Assembly (NCBI GenBank): GCA_900544435.1
Contig: UQVG01000024.1
Coordinates: 1-13,774 of the forward strand
Origin: an uncultured Erysipelotrichaceae bacterium
GTDB lineage: Bacteria; Bacillota_I; Bacilli_A; Erysipelotrichales; Coprobacillaceae
Direction of reading: 5' to 3'
DNA length: 13,774 nucleotides
In this document: positions 7,938-13,774 of the stretch, piece after piece
How positions within the stretch are numbered: the stretch's first letter is position 1
Layout of the letters: every line of letters starts with the position of its first letter
Notes under the pieces: generated by a model
What the model was told of the DNA's origin: nothing
Database searches by the model: none
What the model saw: only the letters and a program-made list of their open reading frames with translations
Program-made: the position numbers and the translations under genes

Positions 7938-8636
7938 ATGAATAGACCTTATGTCATATGCCATATGTTACAATCAATAGATGGTAAAATTGCGGGCGGT
8001 TTCTTTAGAGAAAAACAAACATTAGAACTTGCAAAGATTTATAGTGACATTTCTAAAGATTATAATGGGGATGCGATTATTTATGGAACAACAACTGCTA
8101 AAGAAATGTTTTCAAAACAAAAATTAACTCAAACCTCAATAAATACTCAATTACCAAAAACAGATTATGTATATCAAGATGATAAACATCAGTGGATTGT
8201 TGTCATTGATCCTCAAGGAGAAATCATTTGGGATGAAACTGTTTCTCAAAATACAAGACTTAAAGATAAAAATTTAATTGTGATTCTTACAGAAAATGTT
8301 TCCAGTCAATACCTAGAAACATTGAAATCATTAAATATTTCTTATCTATTTACTGGTAAAGAAGAAATAGATTTAAGACTTGCCTTAGAAAAGCTTTATG
8401 ATTTATTTTCTATTAAAAAGCTTTTATTACAAGGTGGAGGAATTACGAATACCTATTTTATTAAAGAAGATTTAATAGATGAATTAAGTCTTGTTGTTTC
8501 TCCTGTTTTATCAGGAGAAGAAAAACAACCTAATATTTTTGAAGATTGTCATGAATACATAGGTCAAACATTTGATTTAAAACAAAGTGATTTCTTAATG
8601 AAATCAGGTTTATATTTAAAATATGTAAGAAAATAG
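7938..8636 (+). CDS. RibD C-terminal/DHFR-like reductase family protein
   Basis: A stand-alone 232-residue protein of the RibD C-terminal (dihydrofolate-reductase-like) family, probably a cytosolic NADPH-dependent reductase. Family marks are PYVICHMLQSIDGKI at the N-terminus (about 4-18), DAIIYGTTTAKEM (about 45-57), LLLQGGGITNTYF (about 162-174, the glycine-rich coenzyme loop), and LIDELSLVVSPVLSG (about 179-193). There is no N-terminal deaminase domain, so it is not a complete RibD. It begins 24 bp after the permease stop with GGAGGG at 7927-7932, so it is the third gene of the PTS operon, and it ends at a terminator. Its reaction and its reason for sitting in a sugar-uptake operon are unknown. 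Reducing a sugar-derived carbonyl is one guess; riboflavin or folate synthesis is not supported by the neighbours. Confidence 0.85.
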   Translation: MNRPYVICHMLQSIDGKIAGGFFREKQTLELAKIYSDISKDYNGDAIIYGTTTAKEMFSKQKLTQTSINTQLPKTDYVYQDDKHQWIVVIDPQGEIIWDETVSQNTRLKDKNLIVILTENVSSQYLETLKSLNISYLFTGKEEIDLRLALEKLYDLFSIKKLLLQGGGITNTYFIKEDLIDELSLVVSPVLSGEEKQPNIFEDCHEYIGQTFDLKQSDFLMKSGLYLKYVRK

Positions 8637-8659
8637 TGGAACTTTGGTTTCACTTTTTT
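8635..8659 (+). terminator. Terminator of the PTS operon
   Basis: AGTGGAAC (8635-8642) and GTTTCACT (8647-8654) form an 8-bp stem with one G-T wobble and a TTTG loop, with a T run at 8654-8659. It begins inside the TAG stop codon of the preceding gene. Short but typical. Confidence 0.75.
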
Positions 8660-8681
8660 ATATAACGGATAATTATAGTGA

Positions 8682-9165
8682 TATGAGATATTAATAATGT
8701 ATGGGATTATTAAACAAGATATGAATTGTTTAACTATTGAAAATCCAGGAACTATTTGTGTGGGTAAGAAACAAATGAAACGTAGTGGCAAATCAGATCC
8801 TCGTAATAAAGGATTTATGAAGATGTTTAATTTGATTGGAATTGGAGAGTGTGCAGGAAGTGATGTACCCGAGTTATTAAGCGTTTGGGAAAATGAAGGA
8901 TGGGAAGAATCATTGATTGAAGAAGAAAATTTACCAAGTCGTACGATTTTGACTCTTTCATTTGAAAAAAAATGCCGAAAAAACAAAAAAATATGAAAAA
9001 ATTCTAACCCTTATGGAACCTAAAGAGTGGTATAAAGCAAGCAAACTTATAAAAGATTTAGATATTAAAGAAAGAAGAACAAGAGAACTTTTAAATGAAC
9101 TTGTAGAAAAAGGAATGCTTGAAAAAAAAGGAGTTACTAAGGGTAAACGTTATAGGAAAAAATAA
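8682..9165 (+). pseudogene. Remnant of an AlbA_2/RecG-like ATP-binding regulator
   Basis: This is the C-terminal part of a large family of predicted AlbA_2-domain ATP-binding transcriptional regulators, normally about 400-500 residues. The first segment (to 8996) has TIENPGTICVGKKQM, SDPRNKGFMKMFNLIGIGE, AGSDVPELLSVWENEGW and RTILTLSF, the end of the GHKL-like ATPase part. The second segment, in the next frame (about 8962-9165), has a winged-helix tail, EPKEWYKASKLI and RTRELLNELVEKG, ending in a basic stretch. The frames join at a run of eight A at 8965-8972, where a single-base change would restore one protein. The N-terminal DNA-binding half is absent and an in-frame stop lies just upstream (8679-8681). 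It is a truncated and frameshifted relic; a sequencing error in the A run would remove the frameshift but not the truncation. Confidence 0.75.
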
Positions 9166-9174
9166 TAAAAAGTG

Positions 9175-9203
9175 AGTTCGTGTTTATAAACATGAACTTT
9201 TTT
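9175..9203 (+). terminator. Rho-independent terminator before the pst operon
   Basis: AGTTCGTGTTT (9175-9185) pairs with AAACATGAACT (9188-9198) with one G-T wobble. The innermost pairs open to make the loop, and T runs from 9198 to 9203. It ends transcription through the regulator remnant and insulates the Pho-controlled promoter. Confidence 0.72.
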
Positions 9204-9206
9204 CAT

Positions 9207-9228
9207 TTTACATAAACTTAACATAAAC
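9207..9228 (+). promoter_or_regulatory. Pho box: two 11-bp direct repeats
   Basis: TTTACATAAAC (9207-9217) is followed directly by TTAACATAAAC (9218-9228), which differs at one base. Each repeat carries the TTWACA hexamer spaced by 5 bp, the pattern bound by PhoP/PhoB response regulators in Bacillota. It lies just upstream of pstS, as expected for phosphate-starvation control. No further clear repeat is seen on either side. The phoPR genes are not in the window. Confidence 0.78.
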
Positions 9229-9251
9229 CATACGTTCTTTTGATTTTTGAA

Positions 9252-9272
9252 AGTGTTGAAAAACACTATGAT
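9252..9272 (+). promoter_or_regulatory. Predicted pst promoter -10 region with inverted repeat
   Basis: TATGAT (9267-9272) is the best -10. No good -35 exists at 16-18 bp (only T-rich TTTTGA at 9245-9250), consistent with an activator-dependent promoter. The inverted repeat AGTGTT-GAAA-AACACT (9252-9267) overlaps the spacer and -10, and a further AGTGT follows at 9276-9280. This could be an additional operator. The distance from the Pho box (38 bp to the -10) is longer than in textbook Pho promoters, so the -10 is tentative. Confidence 0.4.
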
Positions 9273-9343
9273 AGGAGTGTCTTAAGAAAAGGAAACAAAA
9301 ATAAATAATATCTTAAGAGAAAACAAAGGAAGGTAAATAAAAA

Positions 9344-10177
9344 ATGAAAAAGAAAGTATTAAGTGTTTTAATGGTTTTCATGATGTGTCTTGGTTTAGCC
9401 GGATGTGGCGGAGGATCAAATAGTTCATCAGATGACATTAGTGGAAAGGTAAGTTTAAATGGATCTACTTCAATGGAAAAATTTGTAAACGCCTTATCAG
9501 AAGGAATTAAAGAAGAATATCCAAACTTACAATTAGAAGCACAATTTACAGGATCTGGTGCAGGTCTAGAAGCAGTTGCATCAAAAACAACAGATATCGG
9601 AGATTCATCTCGTGCTTTAACTGATGATGAAAAAGCAAAAGGATTAGAAGAAAATATCGTTGCTATCGATGGTATCGCAATGATTACTAACAAATCTAAT
9701 AAAGTAACAAACTTAACAAAAGATCAATTAGCAAAAATCTATACAGGACAAATTACTAACTGGAAAGATTTAGGTGGACAAGATGAAGCTATCGTTGTTA
9801 TTGGACGTGAAGCTGGTTCAGGAACTCGTGGAGCTTTCGAAGAATTATTAGGAATTGAAGATCAATGTCAATATGCTCAAGAATTAAATGAAACTGGTGC
9901 TGTTCTTGCTAAAGTTGCTAAAACTTCTGGATCAATCGGTTATGTTTCATTAGACGTATTAGATGATACAGTTGCTCCTCTTCAATTAGATGGTGTTGAA
10001 CCTAGTGAAAAAACTGTTAAAGATGGAAGCTATACTTTACAAAGACCATTTGTAATGGCTACAAACGGTAAAATCAGTGAACAATCTAAACAAGTTCAAG
10101 CAGTATTTGATTTCATCAACAGTGATGCTGGACAAAAAATCATTGAAAAAGTTGGATTAGTAACACCAAATAAATAA
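9344..10177 (+). CDS. pstS: Phosphate-binding lipoprotein PstS
   Basis: Extracytoplasmic phosphate-binding protein of the PstSCAB importer, 277 residues. A lipoprotein signal peptide is clear: MKKK, a hydrophobic core, and the lipobox LAGC with C21 as the lipid-anchored cysteine, followed by a Gly/Ser linker. Phosphate-binding loops are visible: GSTSM (about 40-44), FTGSGAG, DIGDSSRAL, GREAGSGTRGAFE and TSGSIGYVSL. The start is set by AAAGGAAGG (9326-9333) and the signal peptide. It is the first gene of the operon, downstream of the Pho box. A large gap with hairpins separates it from pstC, which is common for binding-protein genes expressed above their permease genes. Confidence 0.96.
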   Translation: MKKKVLSVLMVFMMCLGLAGCGGGSNSSSDDISGKVSLNGSTSMEKFVNALSEGIKEEYPNLQLEAQFTGSGAGLEAVASKTTDIGDSSRALTDDEKAKGLEENIVAIDGIAMITNKSNKVTNLTKDQLAKIYTGQITNWKDLGGQDEAIVVIGREAGSGTRGAFEELLGIEDQCQYAQELNETGAVLAKVAKTSGSIGYVSLDVLDDTVAPLQLDGVEPSEKTVKDGSYTLQRPFVMATNGKISEQSKQVQAVFDFINSDAGQKIIEKVGLVTPNK

Positions 10178-10227
10178 ATATGGTAGAATTTGAAGTTTAT
10201 AAAAACTATATAAAAATATAGAATTCT

Positions 10228-10277
10228 GGATATGATGAACAATGGAAAAGTCATTCATCATATCCTAATTGGATATG
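10228..10277 (+). promoter_or_regulatory. Alternative hairpins in the pstS-pstC gap
   Basis: GGATATGATGAA (10228-10239) pairs perfectly with TTCATCATATCC (10254-10265). The CATATCC part of that right arm (10259-10265) can instead pair perfectly with GGATATG (10271-10277) across a TAATT loop. No T run follows, so neither is a classical terminator. A strong intercistronic hairpin after pstS would protect pstS mRNA from 3' decay and lower pstC-A-B expression. The three-arm layout may be a switch or a simple repeat. Confidence 0.6.
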
Positions 10278-10310
10278 TTGGAAAATATATAGAAACATCT
10301 AAGTATACTA

Positions 10311-10478
10311 ATGGATAAGAAAAATAAGCGAACAATATTATTTATTATCACCTTGATTTTATATTTAGGAATAGCAATATATAAATTCTTTAATGATGGT
10401 GTAATTGATAGTTATTGGATATTTCTTTGTATTATCATATGCATAGTTTATATTGTAGATAGGTATTTTCAAAGATAG
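10311..10478 (+). CDS. Small predicted membrane protein, 55 residues
   Basis: I do not recognise this small ORF in the pstS-pstC gap. It starts with the basic MDKKNKR and then has two hydrophobic stretches, at about residues 8-27 (TILFIITLILYLGIAIYKFF) and 34-50 (SYWIFLCIIICIVYIV), separated by a short polar turn (NDGVID), ending DRYFQR. This is a two-helix hairpin topology with positive ends, which is more ordered than random A/T-rich translation. Against it, no good Shine-Dalgarno sequence precedes the ATG. It ends 86 bp before pstC. It may be a real small protein of the phosphate operon or a chance reading frame in A/T-rich DNA. Confidence 0.42.
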   Translation: MDKKNKRTILFIITLILYLGIAIYKFFNDGVIDSYWIFLCIIICIVYIVDRYFQR

Positions 10479-10505
10479 AATTTATATTGGTTTTTGTTAA
10501 TGATT

Positions 10506-10532
10506 TTGACAGTAACAGTAAGTTAATAAAAT
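10506..10532 (+). promoter_or_regulatory. Possible internal promoter before pstC
   Basis: A perfect TTGACA (10506-10511) is followed by TAAAAT (10527-10532) at a 15-bp spacing, or by AAATAT at 17 bp. An internal promoter could give basal pstC-A-B-phoU transcription independent of the Pho box. The -10 is weak and A/T-rich, so this is tentative. Confidence 0.3.
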
Positions 10533-10564
10533 ATAGAAATTTACATTTTAAAGAGGGAAGTATT

Positions 10565-11494
10565 ATGGAAAAAAAGTTATCAATTATTAGCCATAAGAAA
10601 GCAAAATCCCTAGTAGAAAAAACAGCCGCGATGATCTTTCGTGGCTGTGCTATTATCTCTGTTTTAGCAGTTATTACAATTACAGGATATATGATTATTT
10701 CGGGGACACCTGCCATCTTTAAAGAAGGTATTACAGGTATTTTGTTTTCTACAACATGGGCACCAACAGCAGCACATCCTCAATACGGAATTGCTTATGT
10801 TATTTTAACTTCTATTGTAGGGGTTTTTCTAGCTATTTGTATAGGTGTACCAATTGGGTTATTTACAGCAATCAACCTTGCTGAAATTGCTCCAGCAAGA
10901 CTTAGAAAAATATTAAAATCAGCAATTGAATTACTTGCTGGTATTCCATCAGTTGTTTATGGATTATTAGGTATTTTGATTGTCAATCCAATGATGTATA
11001 AATTAGAATTAATGATTTATCATGGATCTAAAACACATCAATTTACAGGTGGGGCCAATCTTTTATCAGCTATTATCGTACTAGCAATCATGATTTTACC
11101 TACACTTATCAATATTTCAGAAACAGCATTAAAAGCTGTACCTGATGATTATCGTAAAAGCTCACTTGCTTTAGGTGCAAGTAAAATCCAAACAATCTTT
11201 AAAGTTGTTGTACCAAGTGCCAAATCAGGAATTATGTCAGCAATTGTTCTTGGTGTAGGACGTGCTATTGGTGAAGCAATGGCTATCTTGTTAGTAGCTG
11301 GAAATGCAGTATCTCTTCCACTTCCATTTAATTCTGTTCGTTTCTTAACAACAGCTATTGTTTCAGAAATGGGATATGCCAGTGGTACACATCGACAAGT
11401 TTTATTTACAATTGGACTTGTACTGTTTATCTTTATTATGATTATTAACTTAATCTTAACATATGTTTTAAAAAGAGGTGACTTAGATGAATAA
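10565..11494 (+). CDS. pstC: Phosphate ABC transporter permease PstC
   Basis: Integral membrane subunit of the PstSCAB phosphate importer, 309 residues from the ATG at 10565 (AGAGGGAAG at 10552-10560). The frame extends upstream from a TTG at 10487 without a ribosome binding site. Six hydrophobic segments are apparent, the first at about 23-48 (MIFRGCAIISVLAVITITGYMII). Family marks include ELLAGIPSVVYGLLG and the EAA-type loop that contacts PstB, SSLALGASKIQTIFKVVVPSA, followed by GVGRAIGEAMAILLVAG. Its last 8 bases overlap the pstA start, so the two permease subunits are translationally coupled. Confidence 0.95.
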   Translation: MEKKLSIISHKKAKSLVEKTAAMIFRGCAIISVLAVITITGYMIISGTPAIFKEGITGILFSTTWAPTAAHPQYGIAYVILTSIVGVFLAICIGVPIGLFTAINLAEIAPARLRKILKSAIELLAGIPSVVYGLLGILIVNPMMYKLELMIYHGSKTHQFTGGANLLSAIIVLAIMILPTLINISETALKAVPDDYRKSSLALGASKIQTIFKVVVPSAKSGIMSAIVLGVGRAIGEAMAILLVAGNAVSLPLPFNSVRFLTTAIVSEMGYASGTHRQVLFTIGLVLFIFIMIINLILTYVLKRGDLDE

Positions 11495-12353
11495 TACAAT
11501 ATTAGAAAAAAAGAAACGTGTTAGTGATCAAATTCTCTATGCACTTATTCAATTAAGTTCATTTCTTTCAATTTTTATCTTATTAGTTATTATTGGTTAT
11601 ATTCTCTATCGAGGAGTACCAGCCTTTGATTTTTCTTATTTAGTTAATACAACAAGTATCATTAATGATACTGTAGGTATTTTACCTAATATTATTAATA
11701 CACTTTATATTGTTATTGTAACTCTTCTTGTTGCTTGTCCAATAGGAATTGGTGGAGCAATTTATTTAAATGAATATACAAAAAATAAAAAATTCGTCAA
11801 CATTATTTCATTTACTACAGAAGTTTTAGCAGGGATTCCTTCTATCATTTATGGATTATTTGGAATGTTATTTTTTGGATCATTTTGTCATTTAGGATTC
11901 TCAATTTTGACAGGTTCACTTACACTTGCCATTATGATTTTACCAATTATTTCAAGAAATACTCAAACTGCACTTGAATGTGTACCTAAAAGTTATCGTG
12001 AAGCAGCTTTAGGAATAGGGGCTACTAAATGGTATATGATTCGTACAGTACTTTTACCAAGTGCGATTCCTGGTATTTTAACAGGTGTCATCCTTGCAAT
12101 GGGACGTATTGTTGCTGAATCAGCTGCCTTATTATTTACAGCAGGATCAGTTGCTATTTTACCTACTAATATTTTTAAACATTTATTAAGTAGTGGGGGT
12201 ACACTTACAATTCAATTATATTTAGAAATGGCTAAAGGAAATTATGAAGTTTCATTTGTGATTGCTCTTGTTTTAGTGGTTATTGTTTTAGGATTAAATA
12301 TGTTAGCTAAATGGATCAGTCGTAAATTTGATGTGAATAAAGGGGATAATTAA
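11487..12353 (+). CDS. pstA: Phosphate ABC transporter permease PstA
   Basis: Second membrane subunit of the phosphate importer, 288 residues, forming the channel with PstC. The ATG at 11487 overlaps the pstC stop, with AGAGGTGA just upstream. Hydrophobic segments start at about 20-41. Diagnostic stretches are [34 protein letters not shown], the EAA loop [20 protein letters not shown], and [16 protein letters not shown]. The stop is 2 bp before pstB, consistent with a tightly linked operon. Confidence 0.95.
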   Translation: MNNTILEKKKRVSDQILYALIQLSSFLSIFILLVIIGYILYRGVPAFDFSYLVNTTSIINDTVGILPNIINTLYIVIVTLLVACPIGIGGAIYLNEYTKNKKFVNIISFTTEVLAGIPSIIYGLFGMLFFGSFCHLGFSILTGSLTLAIMILPIISRNTQTALECVPKSYREAALGIGATKWYMIRTVLLPSAIPGILTGVILAMGRIVAESAALLFTAGSVAILPTNIFKHLLSSGGTLTIQLYLEMAKGNYEVSFVIALVLVVIVLGLNMLAKWISRKFDVNKGDN

Positions 12354-12355
12354 AG

Positions 12356-13111
12356 ATGGAAAATAAAATTGAAGCAAAACATCTAAATTTATATTATGGA
12401 CAAAAACATGCTTTAAAAGATGTGAATTTAGATATTAAAGAAAATAAAATTACTGCATTTATTGGACCTTCAGGATGTGGTAAATCAACATTTTTAAAAA
12501 CACTAAATCGTATGAACGATTATGTAGATAATGTTAAAATTGAAGGTGATGTCATCTTAGATGGTGAAGATATTTATGATAGCCGTGTAGATACAACATT
12601 ACTTAGAAAAAAAGTCGGAATGGTTTTCCAACAACCAAACCCATTCCCTATGTCAATTTATGATAATGTCGCTTATGGGCCACGTATTCATGGAATTAAA
12701 AATAAAAAAGAACTTGATAAAATTGTTGAAGATAGTTTAAAAGCAGCAGCACTTTATGATGAAGTATCAGATCGTTTACATTCAAGTGCTTTAGGTTTAT
12801 CTGGTGGGCAACAACAAAGATTATGTATTGCTCGTGCTTTAGCTGTACAACCAGAAGTCATCTTATTAGATGAACCAACAAGTGCCTTAGATCCAATTTC
12901 AACACTTAAAATCGAAGAACTTTTATTACAATTAAAAGATCAATATACAATTGCTATTGTTACTCATAATATGCAACAAGCAAGTCGTATTGCTGATTAT
13001 ACAGCCTTCTTCTTAGTAGGAGAAATGGTTGAATATGGACCAACAAAAGATGTCTTTGGTATGCCAAAAGATAAAAGAACTGAAGATTATATTACTGGTA
13101 GATTTGGATAG
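12356..13111 (+). CDS. pstB: Phosphate ABC transporter ATPase PstB
   Basis: Cytosolic ATPase that powers phosphate import, 251 residues. All nucleotide-binding motifs are intact: Walker [10 protein letters not shown] (37-45), Q-loop [11 protein letters not shown] (90-100, the proline-rich form typical of PstB), signature LSGGQQQR (148-155), Walker [13 protein letters not shown] (168-179) and the switch histidine H204 (IVTHNMQQ). The start follows AAAGGGG about 12 bases upstream. It lies between pstA (2-bp gap) and phoU (12-bp gap). Confidence 0.97.
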   Translation: MENKIEAKHLNLYYGQKHALKDVNLDIKENKITAFIGPSGCGKSTFLKTLNRMNDYVDNVKIEGDVILDGEDIYDSRVDTTLLRKKVGMVFQQPNPFPMSIYDNVAYGPRIHGIKNKKELDKIVEDSLKAAALYDEVSDRLHSSALGLSGGQQQRLCIARALAVQPEVILLDEPTSALDPISTLKIEELLLQLKDQYTIAIVTHNMQQASRIADYTAFFLVGEMVEYGPTKDVFGMPKDKRTEDYITGRFG

Positions 13112-13123
13112 GGGGAGATTGAG

Positions 13124-13774
13124 ATGCCAAGAAGTCAATTTGATCAAGAACTTAATAAGATGCATGTTGATTTAGATAGAATGTGTCATCTTGTTATTTT
13201 AGCTATTGAAAACTGTGTTACAGCTTTTAAGGAACAAGATTATGAACTTGCTCAAGATATTATTCATGGAGATAAACAAATTAATGATGTAGAAAGATCT
13301 ATTGAAGCAAAATGTTTATCATTGATTTTAAAACAACAACCTGTTGCTTCTGATTTAAGAGATGTTTCAACTGCTTTAAAAGTAGTTACTGATTTAGAAA
13401 GAATCGGAGATCAAAGTGCAGATATTGCGGAATTGATTTTAGAAATGAAAGAAATGGATAGTTTCTTAATGATTGGTCATATTCAAGATATGGCAAAAAT
13501 TGCTACTAAAATGGTTAAAGAAGCTTTAGATGCTTTCCATCAACATGATTTAAACCATGCTTTAGAAGTAAAGAAAATGGATACTCAAATGGATGAATTA
13601 TTTGATAAAGTCAAAGAAGATATTATTCAAATGATTAAGGAATCGAATGATAAAGGTGATTTAACAATCAACTTCTTAATGATTGCTAAATACTTTGAAA
13701 GAATTGGAGACCATGTTGTTAACATCTGTGAATGGATTGAATTTAACCAAACAGGAAAACTTAACAATACACGA
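13124..13774 (+). CDS. phoU: Phosphate signalling regulator PhoU (runs off the window end)
   Basis: Cytosolic regulator that restrains PstSCAB transport and passes phosphate status to the PhoR-type kinase. The 217 codons visible from the ATG at 13124 (GGGGGAG about 8 bases upstream) remain open at the window edge; the family is about 215-225 residues, so only the last few are likely missing. It consists of two PhoU three-helix repeats, each with its metal-binding E/DxxxD motif: DLERIGDQSADIAE (90-103) and YFERIGDHVVNICEW (190-204). RSIEAKCLSLILKQQPVASDLR in the first repeat is also typical. It is the last gene of the pst operon visible here. Confidence 0.95.
   Translation, partial: MPRSQFDQELNKMHVDLDRMCHLVILAIENCVTAFKEQDYELAQDIIHGDKQINDVERSIEAKCLSLILKQQPVASDLRDVSTALKVVTDLERIGDQSADIAELILEMKEMDSFLMIGHIQDMAKIATKMVKEALDAFHQHDLNHALEVKKMDTQMDELFDKVKEDIIQMIKESNDKGDLTINFLMIAKYFERIGDHVVNICEWIEFNQTGKLNNTR

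Noticed and set aside
7938..8636. Riboflavin (RibD) or folate (DHFR) biosynthesis gene
   Set aside because: The deaminase domain is absent, there are no rib or fol neighbours, and it is co-transcribed with a sugar permease, so only the fold family can be stated.

Overview
The window looks like chromosomal DNA from a low-GC Bacillota. All genes are on the + strand, with strong AGGAGG-type ribosome binding sites, heavily A/T-biased codons, LicT/CcpA-style and PhoP-style control signals, and an EFR1-type flavodoxin/ferredoxin protein of the kind common in anaerobic gut Firmicutes. An Erysipelotrichia-like gut anaerobe is my best guess; I could not test it.

Layout. (1) 46-4418: a redox cluster of four paralogous aldo/keto reductases (AKRs) plus one flavodoxin/2[4Fe-4S] protein, in two transcription units (AKR1-EFR1 and AKR2-AKR3-AKR4). 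Each unit is headed by the same promoter module: a 19-bp ATAA-N7-TTAT dyad centred about 64 bp upstream of the predicted start, a shared 14-bp block, and -35/-10 boxes at identical spacing. This is the geometry of a LysR-type activator, whose gene is not in the window. (2) 4483-4980: remnant of a secreted alpha/beta-hydrolase, cut at both ends. (3) 4989-8659: a PTS operon with a cre-like site, an RAT antiterminator/terminator leader, a LicT/BglG-family antiterminator, a beta-glucoside-type EIIBCA permease and a RibD-C/DHFR-like reductase. No phospho-beta-glucosidase gene is present. A second RAT-like element lies between the antiterminator and permease genes, and next to it is a hairpin that would hide the permease ribosome binding site instead of a terminator. 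(4) 8682-9165: frameshifted C-terminal remnant of an AlbA_2-type ATP-binding regulator. (5) 9207-13774: the phosphate operon pstS-pstC-pstA-pstB-phoU. It is preceded by an 11-bp tandem Pho box and has an unusual 387-bp pstS-pstC gap holding alternative hairpins and an unannotated 55-codon small membrane ORF. phoU runs off the window's end, probably almost complete.

How the parts work together. The redox cluster would reduce carbonyl compounds with NADPH when a LysR-type regulator senses a signal. The PTS unit would import and phosphorylate a beta-glucoside-like sugar, with LicT-type control of its own transcription and possibly of permease translation. The pst-phoU unit is high-affinity phosphate import under two-component control. 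The most novel candidates are the RAT coupled to a Shine-Dalgarno sequestering hairpin (5966-6023) and the duplicated LysR-like promoter modules driving an AKR array.
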